A stretch of 64,000 nt of DNA, taken from contig JASJYW010000026.1 of NCBI GenBank assembly GCA_030386875.1, positions 14,898,246 through 14,962,245 on the forward strand. The letters run 5' to 3'. The DNA is from Morinoia aosen (taxonomy: Eukaryota > Arthropoda > Malacostraca > Amphipoda > Talitridae). Each line of letters begins with the position of its first letter. Position 1 is the stretch's first letter. The position numbers were made by a program, and so were the translations under genes. Below, piece by piece: positions 1 to 13,565 of the stretch. Under the pieces are notes generated by a model, which was not told the DNA's origin, did no database searches, and worked only from the letters and a program-made list of their open reading frames with translations.

Positions 1-3000
1 ATATGCACTTTCCGCCTATGTCGCCACGGGAAACAGCAAACGACGTGATTTTCACCGCATTCGGCCTAGGAATGGCCCAAAACACGAATTTTAGCTCTGT
101 CGACCGTGGAAACGGCTAAATATGCACTTTCCGCCTATGTCGCCACAGGAAACAGCAAACGACGGGATTTTCACCGCATTCGGCCTAGGAATGGCCCAAA
201 ACACGCATTTTAGCTCTGTCGACCGTGGAATCGGCTAAATATGCACTTTCCGCCTATGTCGCCACGGGAAACAGCAAACGACGTGATTTTCACCGCATTC
301 GGCCTAGGAATGGCTCAAAACACGCATTTTAGCTCTCTCGACCGTGGAATCGGCTAAATATGCACTTTCCGCCTATGTCGCCACGGGAAACAGCAAACGA
401 CGTGATTTTCACCGCATTCGGCCTAGGAATGGCCCAAAACACGCATTTTAGCTCTGTCGACCGTGGAAACGGCTAAATATGCACTTTCCGCCTATGTCGC
501 CACGAGAAATAGCAAACGACGGGATTTTCACCGCATTCGGCCTAGGAATGGCCCAAAACACGCATTTTAGCTCTGTCGACCGTAGAATCGGCTAAAATAT
601 GCACTTTCCGCCTATGTCGCCACGGGAAACAGCAAACGACGTTGATTTTCACCGCATTCGGCCTAGGAATGGCCCAAAACACGCATTTTAGCTCTGTCGA
701 CCGTGGAAACGGCTAAATATGCACTTTCCGCCTATGTCGCCTCGGGAAACAGCAAACGACGTGATTTTCTCCGCATTCGGCCTAGGAATGGCCAAAAACA
801 CGCATTTTAGCCCTGCCGACCGTGGGAATCGGCTAAATATGCACTTTCCGCCTATGTCGCCACGGGAAACAGCGAACGACGTGATTTTCACCGCATTCGG
901 CCAAGGAATGGCCCATAACACGCATTTTAGCTCTGTCGACCGTGGAAACGGCTAAATATGCACTTTCCCCCTATGTCGCCACGGGAAACTGCAAACGACG
1001 TGATTTTCACCGCATTCGGCTTAGGAATGGCCCAAAACACGCATTTTAGCTCTGTCGACCGTGGAATCGGCTAAATATGCACTTTCCGCCTATGTCGCCA
1101 CGGGAAACAGCAAACGACGTGATTTTTCACCGCATTCGGCCTAGGAATGGCCCAAAACACGCATTTTAGCTCTGTCGACCGTTGAAACGGCTAAATATGC
1201 ACTTTCCGCCTATGTCGCCACGGGAAACAGCAAACGACGTGATTTTCACCGCATTCGGCCTGAAATGGCAAAAAAACACGCATTTTAGCCCCGTCGACCG
1301 TGGAAACGGCTAAATATGCACTTTCCGCCTATGTCGCCACAAGAAACAGCAAACGACGTGATTTTCACCGCATTCGGCCTAGGAATGGCCCAAAACACGC
1401 ATTTCAGTTCTGTCGACCGTGGAAACGGCTAAATATGCACTTTCCGCCTATGTCGCCGCGGGAAACAGCAAACGACGTGATTTTCACCGCATTCGGCCTA
1501 GGAATGGCCCAAAACACGCATTTTAGGTCTGTCGACCGTGGAATCGGCTAAATATGCACTTTCCGCCTATGTCGCCACGGGAAACAGCAAACGACGTGAT
1601 TTTCACCGCATTCGGCCCCGGAATGGCCCAAAACACGCATTTTAGCTCTGTCGACCGTGGAATCGGCTAAATATGCACTTTCCGCGTATGTCGCCACGGG
1701 AAACAGCAAACGACGTGATTTTCACCGCATTCGGCCTAGGAATGGCCCATAACACGCATTTTAGCTCTGTCGACCGTGGAAACGGCTAAATATGCACTTT
1801 CCCCCTAAGTCGCCACAGGAAACTGCAAACGACGTGATTTTCACCGCATTCGGCTTAGGAATGGCCCAAAACACGCATTTTAGCTCTGTCGACCGTGGAA
1901 TCGGCTAAATATGCACTTTCCGCCTATGTCGCCACGGGAAACAGCAAACGACGTGATTTTCACCGCATTCGGCCTAGGAATTGCCCAAAACACGCGTTTT
2001 TAGCTCTGTCGACCGTGGAAACGGCTAAATATGCACTTTCCGCCTATGTCGCCACGGGAAACAGCAAAACGACGTGATTTCCACCGCATTCGGCCTAGGA
2101 ATGGCAAAAAAACACGCATTTTAGCCCTGTCGACCGTGGAAACGGCTAAATATGCACTTTCCGCATATGTCGCCACGGGAAACAGCAAACGACGTGATTT
2201 TCCCCGCATTCGGCCTAGGAATGGCCCAAAACACGCATTTTAGCCCTGTCGACCGTGGAAACGGCTTAATATGCACTTTCCGCCTATGTCGCCATGGGAA
2301 ACAGCAAACGACGTGATTTTCACCGCATTCGGGCTAGAAATGGCCCAAAACACGCATTTTAGCTCTGTCGACCGTGGAAAGGGCTAAATATGCACTTTCC
2401 GCCCTATATCGCCACGGGAAGCAGCAAACGACGTGATTTTCACCGCAATCGGCCTAGGAATGGCCAAAAACCGCATTTTAGCCCTGTCGATCGTGGAATC
2501 GGCTAAATATGCACTTTCCGCCTATGTCGCCACGGGAAACCGCAAACGACGTGATTTTCACCGCATTCGGCCTAGGAATGGCCCAAAACACGCATTTTAG
2601 CTCTGTCGACCGTGGAATCGGCTAAATATGCACTTTCCGCCTATGTCGCCACGGGAAACAGCAAACGAAGTGATTTGCCCCGCATTCGGCCTAGGAATGG
2701 CCCAAAACACGCATTTTAGCCCTGTCGACCGTGGAATCGGGCTAAATATGCACTTTCCGCCTATGTCGCCACGGGAAACAGCAAACGACGTGATTTTCAC
2801 CGCATTCGGCCTAGGAATGGCCCAAAACACGCATTTTAGCTCTGTCGACCGTGGAAACGGCTAAATATGCACTTTCCACCTATGTCGCCTCGGGAAACTG
2901 CAAACGACGTGATTTTCTCCGCATTCGGCCTAGGAATGGCCAAAAACACGCATTTTAGCCTTGTCGACTGTGGAATCGGCTAAATATGCACTTTCCGGCT

Positions 3001-6000
3001 ATGTCGCTACGGGAAACAGCGAACGACGTGATTTTCACCGCATTCGGCCTAGGAATGGCCCAAAACACGCATTTTAGCTCTGTCGACCGTGGAAACGATT
3101 AAATATGCACTTTCCGCCTATGTCGCCACGGGAAACAGCAAACGACGTGATTTTCACCGCATTCTGCTTAGGAATGGCCCAAAACACGCATTTTAGCTCT
3201 GTCGACCGTGGAATCGGCTAAATATGCACTTTCCGCCTATGTCGCCACGGGAAACAGCAAATGACGTGATTTTCACCGCATGAGGCCTAGGAATGGCCCA
3301 AAACACGCATTTTAGCTCTGTCGACCGTGGAAACGGCTAAATATGCACTTTCCGCCTATGTCGCCACGGGAAACAGCAAACGACGTGATTTTCACCGCAT
3401 TCGGCCTAGGAATGGCAATAAAACAGCCATTTTAGCCCTGTCGACCGTGGAAACGGCTAAATGTGCACTTTCCGCCTATGTCGCCACGGGAAACAGCAAA
3501 CGACGTGATTTTCACCGCATTCGGCCTAGGAATGGCCCAAAACACACATTTTAGCTCTGTCGACCGTGGAAACGGCTAAATATGCACTTTCCGCCTATGT
3601 CGCCGCGGGAAACAGCAAACGACGTGATTTTCACCGCATTCGGCCTAGGAATGGCCCAAAACACGCATTTTAGCTCTGTCGACCGTGGAATCGGCTAAAT
3701 ATGCACTTTCCGCCTATGTCGCCACGGGAAACAGCAAACGGCGTGATTTTCACCGCATTTGGCCTAGGAATGGCCCAAAACACGCATTTTAGCTCTGTCG
3801 ACCGTAGAATCGGCTAAATATGCACTTTTCGCCTCTGTCGCCACGGGAAACAGCAAACGACGTGATTTTATCCGCATTCGGCTTAGGAATGGCCCAAAAC
3901 ACGCATTTTAGCTCTGTCGACCGTGGAATCGGCTAAATATGCACTTTCCGCCTATGTCGCCACGGGAAACAGCAAACGACGTGATTTTCACCGCATGCGG
4001 CCTAGGAATGGCCCAAAACACGCATTCCAGCTCTGTTGACCGTGGAAACGGCTAAATATGCACTTTCCGCCTATGTCGCCACGGGAAACAGCAAACGACG
4101 TGATTTTCACCGCATTCGGCCTAGGAATGGCAATAAAACAGGCATTTTAGCCCTGTCGACCGTGGAAACGGCTAAATATGCACTTTCCGCCTATATCGCC
4201 ACGGGAAACAGCAAACGACGTGATTTTCACCGCATTCGGCCTAGGAATGGCCCATAACACGTATTTTAGCTCTGTCGACCGTGGAAACGGCTAAATATGC
4301 ACTTTCCGCCTATGTCGCCGCGGGAAACAGCAAACGACGTGATTTTGACCGCATTCGGCCTAGGAATGGCCCAAAACACGCATTTTAGCTTTGTCGACCG
4401 TGGAATCGGCTAAATATGCACTTTCCGCCTATGTCGCCACGGGAAACAGCAAACGGCGTGATTTTCACCGCATTCGGCCTAGGAATGGCCCAAAACACGC
4501 ATTTTAGCTCTGTCGACCGTAGAATCGGCTAAATATGCACTTTCCGCCTCTGTCGCCACGGGAAACAGCAAACGACGAGATTTTCACCGCATTCGGCCTA
4601 GAAATGGCCCAAAACACGCATTTTAGCTCTGTCGAGCGTGGAAACGGCTAAGTATGCACTTTCCGCCTATGTCGCCACGGGAAACAGCAAACGACGTGAT
4701 TTTCACCGCATTCGGCCTAGGAATGGCCCAAAACACGCATTTTAGCTCTGTCGACCGTGGAATCGGCTAAATATGCACTTTCCGCCTATGTCGCCACGGG
4801 AAACAGCAAACGACGTGATTTTCACCGCATTCGGCCTAGGAATGGCCCAAAACACGCATTTTAGCTCTGTCGACCGTGGAAACGGCTAAATATGCACTTT
4901 CCGCCTATGTCGCCACGGGAAAAAGCAAACGACGTGATTTTCACCGCATTCGGCCTAGGAATGGCCCAAAACACGCATTTTAGCTCTGTCGACCGTGGAA
5001 ACGGCTAAATATGCACTTTCCGCCTATGTCGCCACGGGAAACAGCAAACGACGTGATTTTCACCGCATTCGGCCTAGGAATGGCCCAAAACACGCATTTT
5101 AGCTCTGTCGACCGTGGAAACGGCTAAATATGCACTTTCCGCCTATGTCGCCGCGGGAAACAGCAAACGACGTGATTTTCACCGCATTCGGCCTAGGAAT
5201 GGCCCAAAACACGCATTTTAGCTCTGTCGACCGGGGAATCGGCTAAATATGCACTTTCCGCCTATGTCGCCACGGGAAACAGCAAACGGCGTGATTTTCA
5301 CCGCATTCGGCCTAGGAATGGCCCAAAACACGCATTTTAGCTCTGTCGACCGTAGAATCGGCTAAATATGCACTTTCCGCCTCTGTCGCCACGGGAAACA
5401 GCAAACGACGTGATTTTCACCGCATTCGGCTTAGGAATGGCCCAAAACACGCATTCCAGCTCTGTCGACCGTGGAAACGGCTAAATATGCACTTTCCGCC
5501 TATGTCGCCACGGGAAACAGCAAACGACGTGATTTTCACCGCATTCGGCCTAGGAATGGCAATAAAACAGGCATTTTAGCCCTGTCGACCGTGGAAACGG
5601 CTAAATATGCACTTTCCGCCTATGTCGCCACGGGAAACATCAAACGACGTGATTTTCACCGCATTCGGCCTAGGAATGGCCCATAACACGTATTTTAGCT
5701 CTGTCGACCGTGGAAACGGCTAAATATGCACTTTCCGCCTATGTCGCCGCGAGAAACAGCAAACGACGTGATTTTCACCGCATTCGGCCTAGGAATGGCC
5801 CAAAACACGCATTTTAGCTTTGTCGACCGTGGAATCGGCTAAATATGCACTTTCCGCCTATGTCGCCACGGGAAACAGCAAACGGCGTGATTTTCACCGC
5901 ATTCGGCCTAGGAATGGCCCAAAACACGCATTTTAGCTCTGTCGACCGTAGAATCGGCTAAATATGCACTTTCCGCCTCTGTCGCCACGGGAAACAGCAA

Positions 6001-6769
6001 ACGACGAGATTTTCACCGCATTCGGCCTAGAAACGGCCCAAAACACGCATTTTAGCTCTGTCGAGCGTGGAAACGGCTAAGTATGCACTTTCCGCCTATG
6101 TCGCCACGGGAAACAGCAAACGACGTGATTTTCACCGCATTCGGCCTAGGAATGGCCCAAAACACGCATTTTAGCTCTGTCGACCGTGGAATCGGCTAAA
6201 TATGCACTTTCCGCCTATGTCGCCACGGGAAACAGCAAACGACGTGATTTTCACCGCATTCGGCCTAGGAATGGCCCAAAACACGCATTTCAGCTCTGTC
6301 GACCGTGGAAACGGCTAAATATGCACTTTCCGCCTATGTCGCCACGGGAAAAAGCAAACGACGTGATTTTCACCGCATTCGGCCTAGGAATGGCCCAAAA
6401 CACGCATTTTAGCTCTGTCGACCGTGGAAACGGCTAAATATGCACTTTCCGCCTATGTCGCCACGGGTATACAGCAAACGACGTGATTTTCACCGCATTC
6501 GGCCTAGGAATGGCCCAAAACACGCATTTTAGCTCTGCCGACCGTGGAATCGGCTAAATATGCACTCTCCGCCTATGTCGCCACGGGAAACAGCAAACGA
6601 CGTGATTTTCACAGCATTCGGCCTAGGAATGGCCCAAAACACGCTATTTAGCTCTGTCGACCGTGGAATCGGGTAAATATGCACTTTCCGCCTATGTCGC
6701 CACGGGAAACAGCGAACGACGTGATTTTCACCGCATTCGGCCTAGGAATGGCCCAAAACACGCATTTTA

Positions 6770-9700
6770 GCTCTGTCGACCGTGGAAACGGCTAAATATG
6801 CACTTTCCGCCTATGTCGCCACGGGAAACAGCAAACGACGTGATTTTCACCGCATTCGGCCTAGGAATGGCCCAAAACACGCATTTTAGCTCTGTCGACC
6901 GTGGAATCGGCTAAATATGCACTTTCCGCCTATGTCGCCACGGGAAACAGCAAACGACGTGATTTTCACCGCATTCGGCCTAGGAATGGCCCAAAAAACG
7001 CATTTTAGCTCTGTCGACCGTGGAATCGGCTAAATATGCATTTTCCGCCTATGTCGCCACGGGAAACAGCAAACAACGTGATTTTCACCGCATTTGGCCT
7101 AGGAATGGCCCAAAACACGCATTTTAGCTCTGTCGACCGTGGAAACGGCTAAATATGCACTTTCCGCCTATGTCGCCATGGGAAACAGCAAACGACGTGA
7201 TTTTCACCGCATTCGGCCTAGGAATGGCCCAAAACACGCATTTTAGCTCTGTCGACCGTGGAAACGGCTAAGTATGCACTTTCCGCCTATGTCGCCTCGG
7301 GAAACAGCAAACGACGTGATTTTCTCCGCATTCGGCCTAGGAATGGCCCAAAACACGCATTTTAGCCCTGTCGACCTTGGAATCGGCTATATATGCACTT
7401 TCCGCCTATGTCGCCACAGGAAACAGCGAACGACGTGGTTTTTACCGCATTCGGCCTAGGAATGGCCCAAAACACGCATTTTAGCTCTGTCGACCGTGGA
7501 AACGGCTAAATATGCACTTTCCGCCTATGTCGCCACGGGAAACAGCAAACGACGTGATTTTCACCGCAATAGGCCTAGGAATGGCCCAAAACACGCATTT
7601 TAGCCCTGTCGACCGTGGAATCGGCTAAATATGCACTTTCCGCCTATGTCGCCTCGGGAAACAGCAAACGACGTGATTTTCACCGCATTCGGCCTAGGAA
7701 TGGCAAAAAAACACGCATTATAGCCCTGTCGACCGTGGAAACGGCTAAATATGCACTTTCCGCCTATGTTGCTTCGGGAAACAGCAAACGACGTGATTTT
7801 CACCGCATTCGGCCTAGGAATGGCCCAAAACACGCATTTTAGCTCTGTCGACCGTGGAAATGGCTAAAAATGCACTTTCCGCCTATGTCGCCACGGGAAA
7901 CAGCAAACGACGTGATTTTCACCGCAATAGGCCTAGGATTGGCCAAAAACACGCATTTTAGCCCTGTCGACCGTGGAATCGGCTAAATATGCACTTTCCG
8001 CCTATGTCGCCACGGGAAACAGCAAACGACGTGATTTTCACCGCATTCGGCCCAGGAATGGCCCAAAACACGCATTTTAGCTCTGTCGACCGTGGAAACG
8101 GCTAAATATGCACGTTCCGCCTATGTCGCCACGGGAAACAGCAAACGACGTGATTTTCACCGCATTCGGCCTAGGAATGGCCCAAAACACGCATTTTAGC
8201 TCTGTCGACCGTGGAATCGGCTAAATATGCACTTTCCGCCTATGTCGCCACGGGAAACCGCAAACGATGTGATTTTCACCGCATTCGGCCTAGGAATGGC
8301 CCAAAAAACGCATTTTAGCTCTGTCGACCGTGGAATCGGCCAAATATGCACTTTCCGCCTATGTCGCAACGGGAAACAGCAAACGACGTGATTTTCCCCG
8401 CATTCGGCCTAGGAATGGCCCAAAACACGCATTTTAGCCCTGTCGACCGTGGAATCGGCGAAATATGCACTTTCCGCCTATGTCGCCACGGGAAACAGCA
8501 AACGACGTGATTTTCACCGCATTCGGCCTAGGAATGGCTCAAAACACGCATTTTAGCTCTGTCGACCGTGGAAACGGCTAAATATGCACTTTCCGCCTAT
8601 GTCGCCACGTTAAACAGCAAACGACGTGATTTTCACCGCATTCGGCCTAGGAATGGCCCGAAACACGCATTTTAGCTCTGTCGACCGTGGAATCGGCTAA
8701 ATATGCACTTTCCGCCTCTGTCGCCACGGGAAACAGCAAACGACGAGATTTTCACCGCATTCGGCCTAGAAATGGCCCAAAACACGCATTTTAGCTCTGT
8801 CGAGCGTGGAAACGGCTAAGTATGCACTTTCCGCCTATGTCGCCACGGGAAACAGCAAACGACGTGATTTTCACCGCATTCGGCCTAGGAATGGCCCAAA
8901 ACACGCATTTTAGCTCTGTCGACCTTGGAATCGGCTAAATATGCACTTTCCGCCTATGTCACCACGGGAAACAGCAAACGACGTGATTTTCACCGCATTC
9001 GGCCTAGGAATGGCCCAAAACACGCATTTTAGCTCTGTCGACCGTGGAAACGGCTAAATATGCACTTTCCGCCTATGTCGCCACGGGAAAAAGCAAACGA
9101 CGTGATTTTCACCGCATTCGGCCTAGGAATGGCCCAAAACACGCATTTTAGCACTGTCGACCGTGGAAACGGCTAAATATGCACTTTCCGCCTATGTCGC
9201 CACGGGAAACAGCAAACGACGTGATTTTCACGGCATTCGGCCTAGGAATGGCCCAAAACACGCATTTTAGCTCTGCCGACCGTGGAATCGGCTAAATATG
9301 CACTCTCCGCCTATGTCGCCACGGGAAACAGCAAACGACGTGATTTTCACAGCATTTGGCCTAGGAATGGCCCAAAACACGCTATTTAGCTCTGTCGACC
9401 GTGGAATCGGCTAAATATGCACTTTCCGCCTATGTCGCCACGGGAAACAGCGAACGACGTGATTTTCACCGCATTCGGCCTAGGAATGGCCCAAAACACG
9501 CATTTTAGCTCTGTCGACCGTGGAAACGGCTAAATATGCACTTTCCGCCTATGTCGCCACGGGAAACAGCAAACGACGTGATTTTCACCGCATTCGGCCT
9601 AGGAATGGCCCAAAACACGCATTTTAGCTCTGCCGACCGTGGAATCGGCTATATATGCACTCTCCGCCTATGTCGCCACGGGAAACAGCAAACGACGTGA

Positions 9701-9870
9701 TTTTCACAGCATTCGGCCTAGGAATGGCCCAAAACACGCTATTTAGCTCTGTCGACCGTGGAATCGGCTAAATATGCACTTTCCGCCTATGTCGCCACGG
9801 GAAACAGCGAACGACGTGATTTTCACCGCATTCGGCCTAGGAATGGCCCAAAACACGCATTTTAGCTCTG
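6770..9870 (+). repeat. Segmental duplication inside the satellite, copy A (boundaries approximate)
   Basis: Private variants here recur in the same order about 3694 bases downstream, roughly 31 monomers. Examples are GGCCCAAAAAACG (6987 and 10681), the CAATAGGCC variant, AACCGCAAACGATG (8256 and 11951), and the GACGAGATT plus GTCGAGCG pair near 8745 and 12440. Similarity fades near 6750 and near 9870, where the second copy continues with different variants. Confidence 0.8.
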
Positions 9871-10463
9871 TCGACCGGGGAATCGGCTAAATATGCACTT
9901 TCCGCCTATGTCGCCACGGGAAACAGCAAACGGCGTGATTTTCACCGCATTCGGCCTAGGAATGGCCCAAAACACGCATTTTAGCTCTGTCGACCGTAGA
10001 ATCGGCTTAAATATGCACTTTCCGCCTCTGTCGCCACGGGGAAACAGCAAACGACGTGATTTTCACCGCATTCGGCTTAGGAATGGCCCAAAACACGCAT
10101 TCCAGCTCTGTCGACCGTGGAAACGGCTAAATATGCACTTTCCGCCTATGTCGCCACGGGAAACAGCAAACGACGTGATTTTCACCGCATTCGGCCTAGG
10201 AATGGCAATAAAACAGGCATTTTAGCCCTGTCGACCGTGGAAACGGCTAAATATGCACTTTCCGCCTATGTCGCCACGGGAAACATCAAACGACGTGATT
10301 TTCACCGCATTCGGCCTAGGAATGGCCCATAACACGTATTTTAGCTCTGTCGACCGTGGAAACGGCTAAATATGCACTTTCCGCCTATGTCGCCGCGAGA
10401 AACAGCAAACGACGTGATTTTCACCGCATTCGGCCTAGGAATGGCCCAAAACACGCATTTTAG

Positions 10464-13400
10464 CTCTGTCGACCGTGGAAACGGCTAAATATGCACTTTC
10501 CGCCTATGTCGCCACGGGAAACAGCAAACGACGTGATTTTCACCGCATTCGGCCTAGGAATGGCCCCAAAACACGCATTTTAGCTCTGTCGACCGTGGAA
10601 TCGGCTAAATATGCACTTTCCGCCTATGTCGCCACGGGAAACAGCAAACGACGTGATTTTCACCGCATTCGGCCTAGGAATGGCCCAAAAAACGCATTTT
10701 AGCTCTGTCGACCGTGGAATCGGCTAAATATGCATTTTCCGCCTATGTCGCCACGGGAAACAGCAAACAACGTGATTTTCACCGCATTTGGCCTAGGAAT
10801 GGCCCAAAACACGCATTTTAGCTCTGTCGACCGTGGAAACGGCTAAATATGCACTTTCCGCCTATGTCGCCATGGGAAACAGCAAACGACGTGATTTTCA
10901 CCGCATTCGGCCTAGGAATGGCCCAAAACACGCATTTTAGCTCTGTCGACCGTGGAAACGGCTAAGTATGCACTTTCCGCCTATGTCGCCTCGGGAAACA
11001 GCAAACGACGTGATTTTCTCCGCATTCGGCCTAGGAATGGCCCAAAACACGCATTTTAGCCCTGTCGACCTTGGAATCGGCTATATATGCACTTTCCGCC
11101 TATGTCGCCACAGGAAACAGCGAACGACGTGGTTTTTACCGCATTCGGCCTAGGAATGGCCCAAAACACGCATTTTAGCTCTGTCGACCGTGGAAACGGC
11201 TAAATATGCACTTTCCGCCTATGTCGCCACGGGAAACAGCAAACGACGTGATTTTCACCGCAATAGGCCTAGGAATGGCCCAAAACACGCATTTTAGCCC
11301 TGTCGACCGTGGAATCGGCTAAATATGCACTTTCCGCCTATGTCGCCTCGGGAAACAGCAAACGACGTGATTTTCACCGCATTCGGCCTAGGAATGGCAA
11401 AAAAAACACGCATTATAGCCCTGTCGACCGTGGAAACGGCTAAATATGCACTTTCCGCCTATGTTGCTTCGGGAAACAGCAAACGACGTGATTTTCACCG
11501 CATTCGGCCTAGGAATGGCCCACAACACGCATTTTAGCTCTGTCGACCGTGGAAATGGCTAAAAATGCACTTTCCGCCTATGTCGCCACGGGGAAACAGC
11601 AAACGACGTGATTTTCACCGCAATAGGCCTAGGATTGGCCAAAAACACGCATTTTAGCCCTGTCGACCGTGGAATCGGCTAAATATGCACTTTCCGCCTA
11701 TGTCGCCACGGGAAACAGCAAACGACGTGATTTTCACCGCATTCGGCCCAGGAATGGCCCAAAACACGCATTTTTAGCTCTGTCGACCGTGGAAACGGCT
11801 AAATATGCACGTTCCGCCTATGTCGCCACGGGAAACAGCAAACGACGTGATTTTCACCGCATTCGGCCTAGGAATGGCCCAAAACACGCATTTTAGCTCT
11901 GTCGACCGTGGAATCGGCTAAATATGCACTTTCTGCCTATGTCGCCACGGGAAACCGCAAACGATGTGATTTTCACCGCATTCGGCCTAGGAATGGCCCA
12001 AAAAACGCATTTTAGCTCTGTCGACCGTGGAATCGGCCAAATATGCACTTTCCGCCTATGTCGCAACGGGAAACAGCAAACGACGTGATTTTCCCCGCAT
12101 TCGGCCTAGGAATGGCCCAAAACACGCATTTTAGCCCTGTCGACCGTGGAATCGGCGAAATATGCACTTTCCGCCTATGTCGCCACGGGAAACAGCAAAC
12201 GACGTGATTTTCACCGCATTCGGCCTAGGAATGGCTCAAAACACGCATTTTAGCTCTGTCGACCGTGGAAACGGCTAAATATGCACTTTCCGCCTATGTC
12301 GCCACGTTAAACAGCAAACGACGTGATTTTCACCGCATTCGGCCTAGGAATGGCCCGAAACACGCATTTTAGCTCTGTCGACCGTGGAATCGGCTAAATA
12401 TGCACTTTCCGCCTCTGTCGCCACGGGAAACAGCAAACGACGAGATTTTCACCGCATTCGGCCTAGAAATGGCCCAAAACACGCATTTTAGCTCTGTCGA
12501 GCGTGGAAACGGCTAAGTATGCACTTTCCGCCTATGTCGCCACGGGAAACAGCAAACGACGTGATTTTCACCGCATTCGGCCTAGGAATGGCCCAAAACA
12601 CGCATTTTAGCTCTGTCGACCTTGGAATCGGCTAAATATGCACTTTCCGCCTATGTCACCACGGGAAACAGCAAACGACGTGATTTTCACCGCATTCGGC
12701 CTAGGAATGGCCCAAAACACGCATTTTAGCTCTGTCGACCGTGGAAACGGCTAAATATGCACTTTCCGCCTATGTCGCCACGGGAAAAAGCAAACGACGT
12801 GATTTTCACCGCATTCGGCCTAGGAATGGCCCAAAACACGCATTTTAGCACTGTCGACCGTGGAAACGGCTAAATATGCACTTTCCGCCTATGTCGCCAC
12901 GGGAAACAGCAAACGACGTGATTTTCACGGCATTCGGCCTAGGAATGGCCAAATACACGCATTTTAGCTCTGCCGACCGTGGAATCGGCTAAATATGCAC
13001 TCTCCGCCTATGTCGCCACGGGAAACAGCAAACGACGTGATTTTCACAGCATTCGGCCTAGGAATGGCCCAAAACACGCTATTTAGCTCTGTCGACCGTG
13101 GAATCGGCTAAATATGCACTTTCCGCCTATGTCGCCACGGGAAACAGCGAACGACGTGATTTTCACCGCATTCGGCCTAGGAATGGCCCAAAACACGCAT
13201 TTTAGCTCTGTCGACCGTGGAAACGGCTAAATATGCACTTTCCGCCTATGTCGCCACGGGAAACAGCAAACGACGTGATTTTCACCGCATTCGGCCTGGG
13301 AATGGCCCAAAACACGCATTTTAGCTCTGCCGACCGTGGAATCGGCTAAATATGCACTCTCCGCCTATGTCGCCACGGGAAACAGCAAACGACGTGATTT

Positions 13401-13565
13401 TCACAGCATTCGGCCTAGGAATGGCCCAAAACACGCTATTTAGCTCTGTCGACCGTGGAATCGGCTAAATATGCACTTTCCGCCTATGTCGCCACGGGAA
13501 ACAGCGAACGACGTGATTTTCACCGCATTCGGCCTAGGAATGGCCCAAAACACGCATTTTAGCTC
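10464..13565 (+). repeat. Segmental duplication inside the satellite, copy B (boundaries approximate)
   Basis: This is the partner of the block at about 6770-9870, shifted by about 3694 bases. The stretch just before it (about 9870-10455) copies about 5225-5810 at an offset near 4646, including CATTCCAGC and the AATAAAACAGG variant. The whole 9870-13565 region is therefore a copy of 5225-9870 lacking about eight monomers. Confidence 0.78.

Noticed and set aside
172-200. CENP-B box in the monomer (ATTCGGCCTAGGAATGG)
   Set aside because: Only the TTCGnnnnA half fits; the required CGGG half is missing in all monomers inspected.
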